This document shows, in pieces, positions 13,599 through 15,728 of a stretch of 15,728 bases of DNA. Numbering within the stretch: the stretch's first letter is position 1; the number at the start of each line of letters is the position of its first letter. The notes beneath the pieces are model-generated. The model was not told where the DNA came from. It searched no databases and saw only the letters and a program-made list of their open reading frames with translations. The stretch covers positions 1-15,728 of the forward strand of contig JALSUN010000007.1 of the NCBI GenBank assembly GCA_027061425.1, written 5' to 3'. Source of the stretch: Helicobacteraceae bacterium. Lineage in GTDB: Bacteria; Campylobacterota; Campylobacteria; Campylobacterales; Sulfurimonadaceae. The position numbers and the translations under genes were made by a program.

Positions 13599-14550
13599 GT
13601 ACCTCTTTTTACTGGTGCTTGTTGCCCTCACGAGCATCTCACCGTTTATAGGTGCCATCGATATCACATGGAGTACCCTGCTTCAAAGCAGTTCACTAGA
13701 ACATCAAATCTTTTTTGACCTACGCATCCCACGGCTTCTACTCGCTTTCTTCTCAGGTATGGCCTTGGCTTTAAGCGGTTGGCTTTTTCAGACGCTCTTT
13801 AGAAATGCACTGATGACACCTTATACACTGGGCATCTCAGGCGGTGCTATATTGGGTACAGGAATTGCTGTTGTTTTAGGACTTAACATCACCTTTTTGG
13901 GCATCAATACCACCGCTATTTTTGGCTTTGGTGGGGCATTTGCCTCGGTCTTACTCATTTTATGGCTCTCACGCTACGTCACCAACAGAGGCTCAAACGC
14001 CCTTTTACTTTTGGGCATCGCCCTCTCTTTTTTCTTCTCCGCAGCACTCATGGTACTCTTCTCTATCGCTTCAGCCATGCAGGCACACAGTATATTGCAC
14101 TACACCATGGGCTCACTCTCCACCATGGGTTACACACCTGCCATCACCGCATCTGTTATGGGTTTAGGGTTACTTCTTGTCCTCTACCTTAAACGTTTTG
14201 AGCTCTCTCTGCTAGGCGTTAACGACGAACATGCACAACTTAAAGGAGTGAACACCAAACGACTCACCTACTTTCTACTCTTTATCAGTTCATTAAGCAT
14301 TGGTGTCCTCATCTCCATCACAGGGCCTATAGGTTTTGTAGGTCTCATCATCCCCCACGTCGCCCGTAAACTCTACCCAAGAGCCAACCATCATCTCATC
14401 TTCCCTACTGCACTCATAGGGGGTCTCTTTCTCGCTGCATGTGACACCCTCTCTCGCCTACCTCAGCTCCAAAGTGAGATCCCCATCGGCATCGTCACCG
14501 CCTTTATCGGTGGTCCATTTTTTATCTATCTCATCATAAAAGGTCGCTAG
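13591..14550 (+). CDS. btuC: FecCD-family permease BtuC
   Basis: The 319-residue inner-membrane permease has about nine or ten helices. Family motifs are RLLLAFFSGMALALSGWLFQ (about 45-65), NALMTPYTLGISGGAILGTG (about 70-90) and GPIGFVGLIIPHVARKLYP (about 245-265), the last being the segment that contacts the ATPase. It would form the translocation pore for corrinoid with BtuD. The ATG at 13591 overlaps the btuD end by eight bases and has AGG about eight bases upstream; a GTG at 13582 is in frame but less likely. FecCD permeases also serve siderophores; the cobalamin operon decides the call. Confidence 0.85.
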   Translation: MSKYLFLLVLVALTSISPFIGAIDITWSTLLQSSSLEHQIFFDLRIPRLLLAFFSGMALALSGWLFQTLFRNALMTPYTLGISGGAILGTGIAVVLGLNITFLGINTTAIFGFGGAFASVLLILWLSRYVTNRGSNALLLLGIALSFFFSAALMVLFSIASAMQAHSILHYTMGSLSTMGYTPAITASVMGLGLLLVLYLKRFELSLLGVNDEHAQLKGVNTKRLTYFLLFISSLSIGVLISITGPIGFVGLIIPHVARKLYPRANHHLIFPTALIGGLFLAACDTLSRLPQLQSEIPIGIVTAFIGGPFFIYLIIKGR

Positions 14551-14574
14551 AATGATTTTTAAAAAAGAACGCAC

Positions 14575-15303
14575 ATGAAAGTTTGGTTGGTCTTAGTCGC
14601 TATTTTCACTTTTGTAATCTCAATCTTTAGTGTTATAACTATCTTTATATTTTCCTATATTGAAACACCTAAAAACACTATGCCTTCTACCACCCCTGTT
14701 GCTGTTCAAACACCGGTCTCCGTAGCACCCACACAGACATACATCCCCCAACCAATAACCACGGAAATACCAAATGCCCCTACTGAAAGTTCTGAACAGC
14801 CTCTTCTACTAAACAACCCATGGGCGCATGTTGAGATGCATGAAAACAGTCAAGGCGAACGCTTTGAAGTGATTAACATTACTCGAGACGACGGAGACCT
14901 TGTATCTTACAAAAACAATACGGTAGAGACCGACAAAGACTATATCTACTATACCTATCTCGGCTACCACCCTGATCGTCACGTCCACCTGTTAAAATAC
15001 AAGAAAAAAGAGAAAAAAGGACACATCATCGTTGATGCACAAAAAGCTTATGCTTTTACAACTTCAGGTACCTTGTTTTTCATTCCTGACTCTAACTTAA
15101 TTTTCGTACAAGACGACACTATGTTGAGTATCTTTAAACAAAATAAAGATCGTAAATATGTAGCTCTCTGGCATGAAGTCCTTCTAGAAGAAGATCAGGT
15201 AACCAGTATCGCACACGAAGATGAGCAACTCATCCTAACCCATCAAGAAAACAACAATAGCTACACTACTCGTCTTGATATTTCAGCATTGCAAGAGCAG
15301 TAA
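14575..15303 (+). CDS. Membrane-anchored periplasmic protein of unknown function in the B12 operon
   Basis: The 242-residue product has one N-terminal membrane helix (about 4-30), a Pro/Thr/Val-rich linker (about 32-82) like those that span the periplasm, and a folded domain (about 83-240) with many short beta segments, including YIYYTYLGYHPDRHVHLLKY (about 123-142). The plan recalls TonB-like or anchored scaffold proteins, but I see no TonB C-terminal motif. It follows btuC after 24 bases and is followed by the next gene after one base, so it is probably part of the same transcript. A weak AAAGAAC precedes the ATG. I recognise no family; roles in transporter assembly or unrelated envelope function are both open. 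Confidence 0.65.
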   Translation: MKVWLVLVAIFTFVISIFSVITIFIFSYIETPKNTMPSTTPVAVQTPVSVAPTQTYIPQPITTEIPNAPTESSEQPLLLNNPWAHVEMHENSQGERFEVINITRDDGDLVSYKNNTVETDKDYIYYTYLGYHPDRHVHLLKYKKKEKKGHIIVDAQKAYAFTTSGTLFFIPDSNLIFVQDDTMLSIFKQNKDRKYVALWHEVLLEEDQVTSIAHEDEQLILTHQENNNSYTTRLDISALQEQ

Positions 15304-15304
15304 T

Positions 15305-15728
15305 ATGAGTTATATATCATGGTTTGAGGGGCAAGCACAAAAGCACAAAACTGTTATGAAAAAGCTCCTTTCTCAAAGCTACACTCAAGATGAGATCATC
15401 GCCTATTTTGACTTTCACAACATGGTAAAAAACGAGCCTGACTTCTGTCCCCTCTACAAGGAGAAAAACGAAGACGGTACCATTGGTAGAAAGTGCCATG
15501 ACATGGAACCGCTCAACTGTTTTCTCTGTGCCTGCCCCAACTTTCGTTTCAAGGATGAGGGTTTCGAGCAAAAAGAGGGTAAAACTGTCTACAGCTACTG
15601 TGACATCGACTCCAAAGATGGCAGGCAAGGTGTTTATGGTGATGCTATCCATCAGGACTGTTCAGGATGTAGTGTGCCCCATCATGTAAGCTATGTCAAA
15701 AAACACTATCACGAAGATTGGAAAGAGG
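15305..15728 (+). CDS. Cysteine-rich small-domain protein (PF04071-like), cut by window edge
   Basis: The first 141 codons are visible. Eight cysteines (48, 64, 72, 75, 77, 99, 119, 122) include LNCFLCACPNFRF (70-82) and DCSGCSVPHHVSYVKKHY (118-135), which match the cysteine-rich small domain (zf-like, PF04071) as I remember it: NC.FC.CP followed later by C..C..PH. That domain is described as a probable metal binder and, as I recall, occurs next to or fused with corrinoid genes in other organisms. The N-terminal 45 residues form a helical extension (MSYISWFEGQAQKH). It starts one base after the previous stop, so it is translated as part of the operon. The biochemical role is unknown; a late corrinoid function is inferred from context. 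Confidence 0.65.
   Translation, partial: MSYISWFEGQAQKHKTVMKKLLSQSYTQDEIIAYFDFHNMVKNEPDFCPLYKEKNEDGTIGRKCHDMEPLNCFLCACPNFRFKDEGFEQKEGKTVYSYCDIDSKDGRQGVYGDAIHQDCSGCSVPHHVSYVKKHYHEDWKE

Overview
The window looks like a chromosomal segment of a free-living Campylobacterota (epsilonproteobacterial) relative of Sulfurimonas or Sulfurovum. The reasons are an FqrB-type flavodoxin reductase without the thioredoxin-reductase CxxC, a short NFACT/RqcH protein, AT-rich extended -10 promoters, and tightly overlapping genes. I infer the genus only loosely.

Left part (1-1821): the 5' part of a minus-strand fqrB-like flavoprotein gene, a 32-residue membrane microprotein followed by a hairpin, a small BFD-type [2Fe-2S] protein, and a 76-residue lipoprotein with five KCG motifs that resembles HvfA/bufferin precursor peptides. 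A TGTGA-N6-TCACA palindrome sits at a class II activator distance from the lipoprotein promoter.

Middle part (1879-6492): a duplicated DUF1538 membrane protein with a C-terminal P-II-like domain, a small outer-membrane beta-barrel, a divergent lipoprotein of unknown function, and a convergent NFACT (RqcH-like) gene.

Right part (6645-15728): one long plus-strand vitamin B12 operon. Its order is small ORF, btuB, archaeal/cyanobacterial-type cobT (TIGR00303/UPF0284), cobU, cobS, cobC, btuF, btuD, btuC, an anchored periplasmic protein of unknown function, and a Cys-rich protein cut by the window edge. Most neighbours overlap or lie a few bases apart. Together they would carry cobalamin or corrinoid across the outer membrane (BtuB) and inner membrane (BtuFCD), then activate cobinamide (CobU), activate the lower-ligand base (CobT), join the two (CobS) and remove phosphate (CobC). 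I see no cobalamin riboswitch; the likely promoter lies only about 27 bases before the first start codon.

The most unusual feature is that repeats of different kinds have entered this operon without breaking it. A pair of inverted REP-like palindromes lies in frame inside cobC and adds about 28 residues. A two-hairpin element separates cobU from cobS, and an open frame runs through it from the cobU stop to the cobS start. A low-complexity stretch expands the N-terminal part of CobU. A long imperfect inverted repeat of 9-bp units lies just upstream of the operon promoter.
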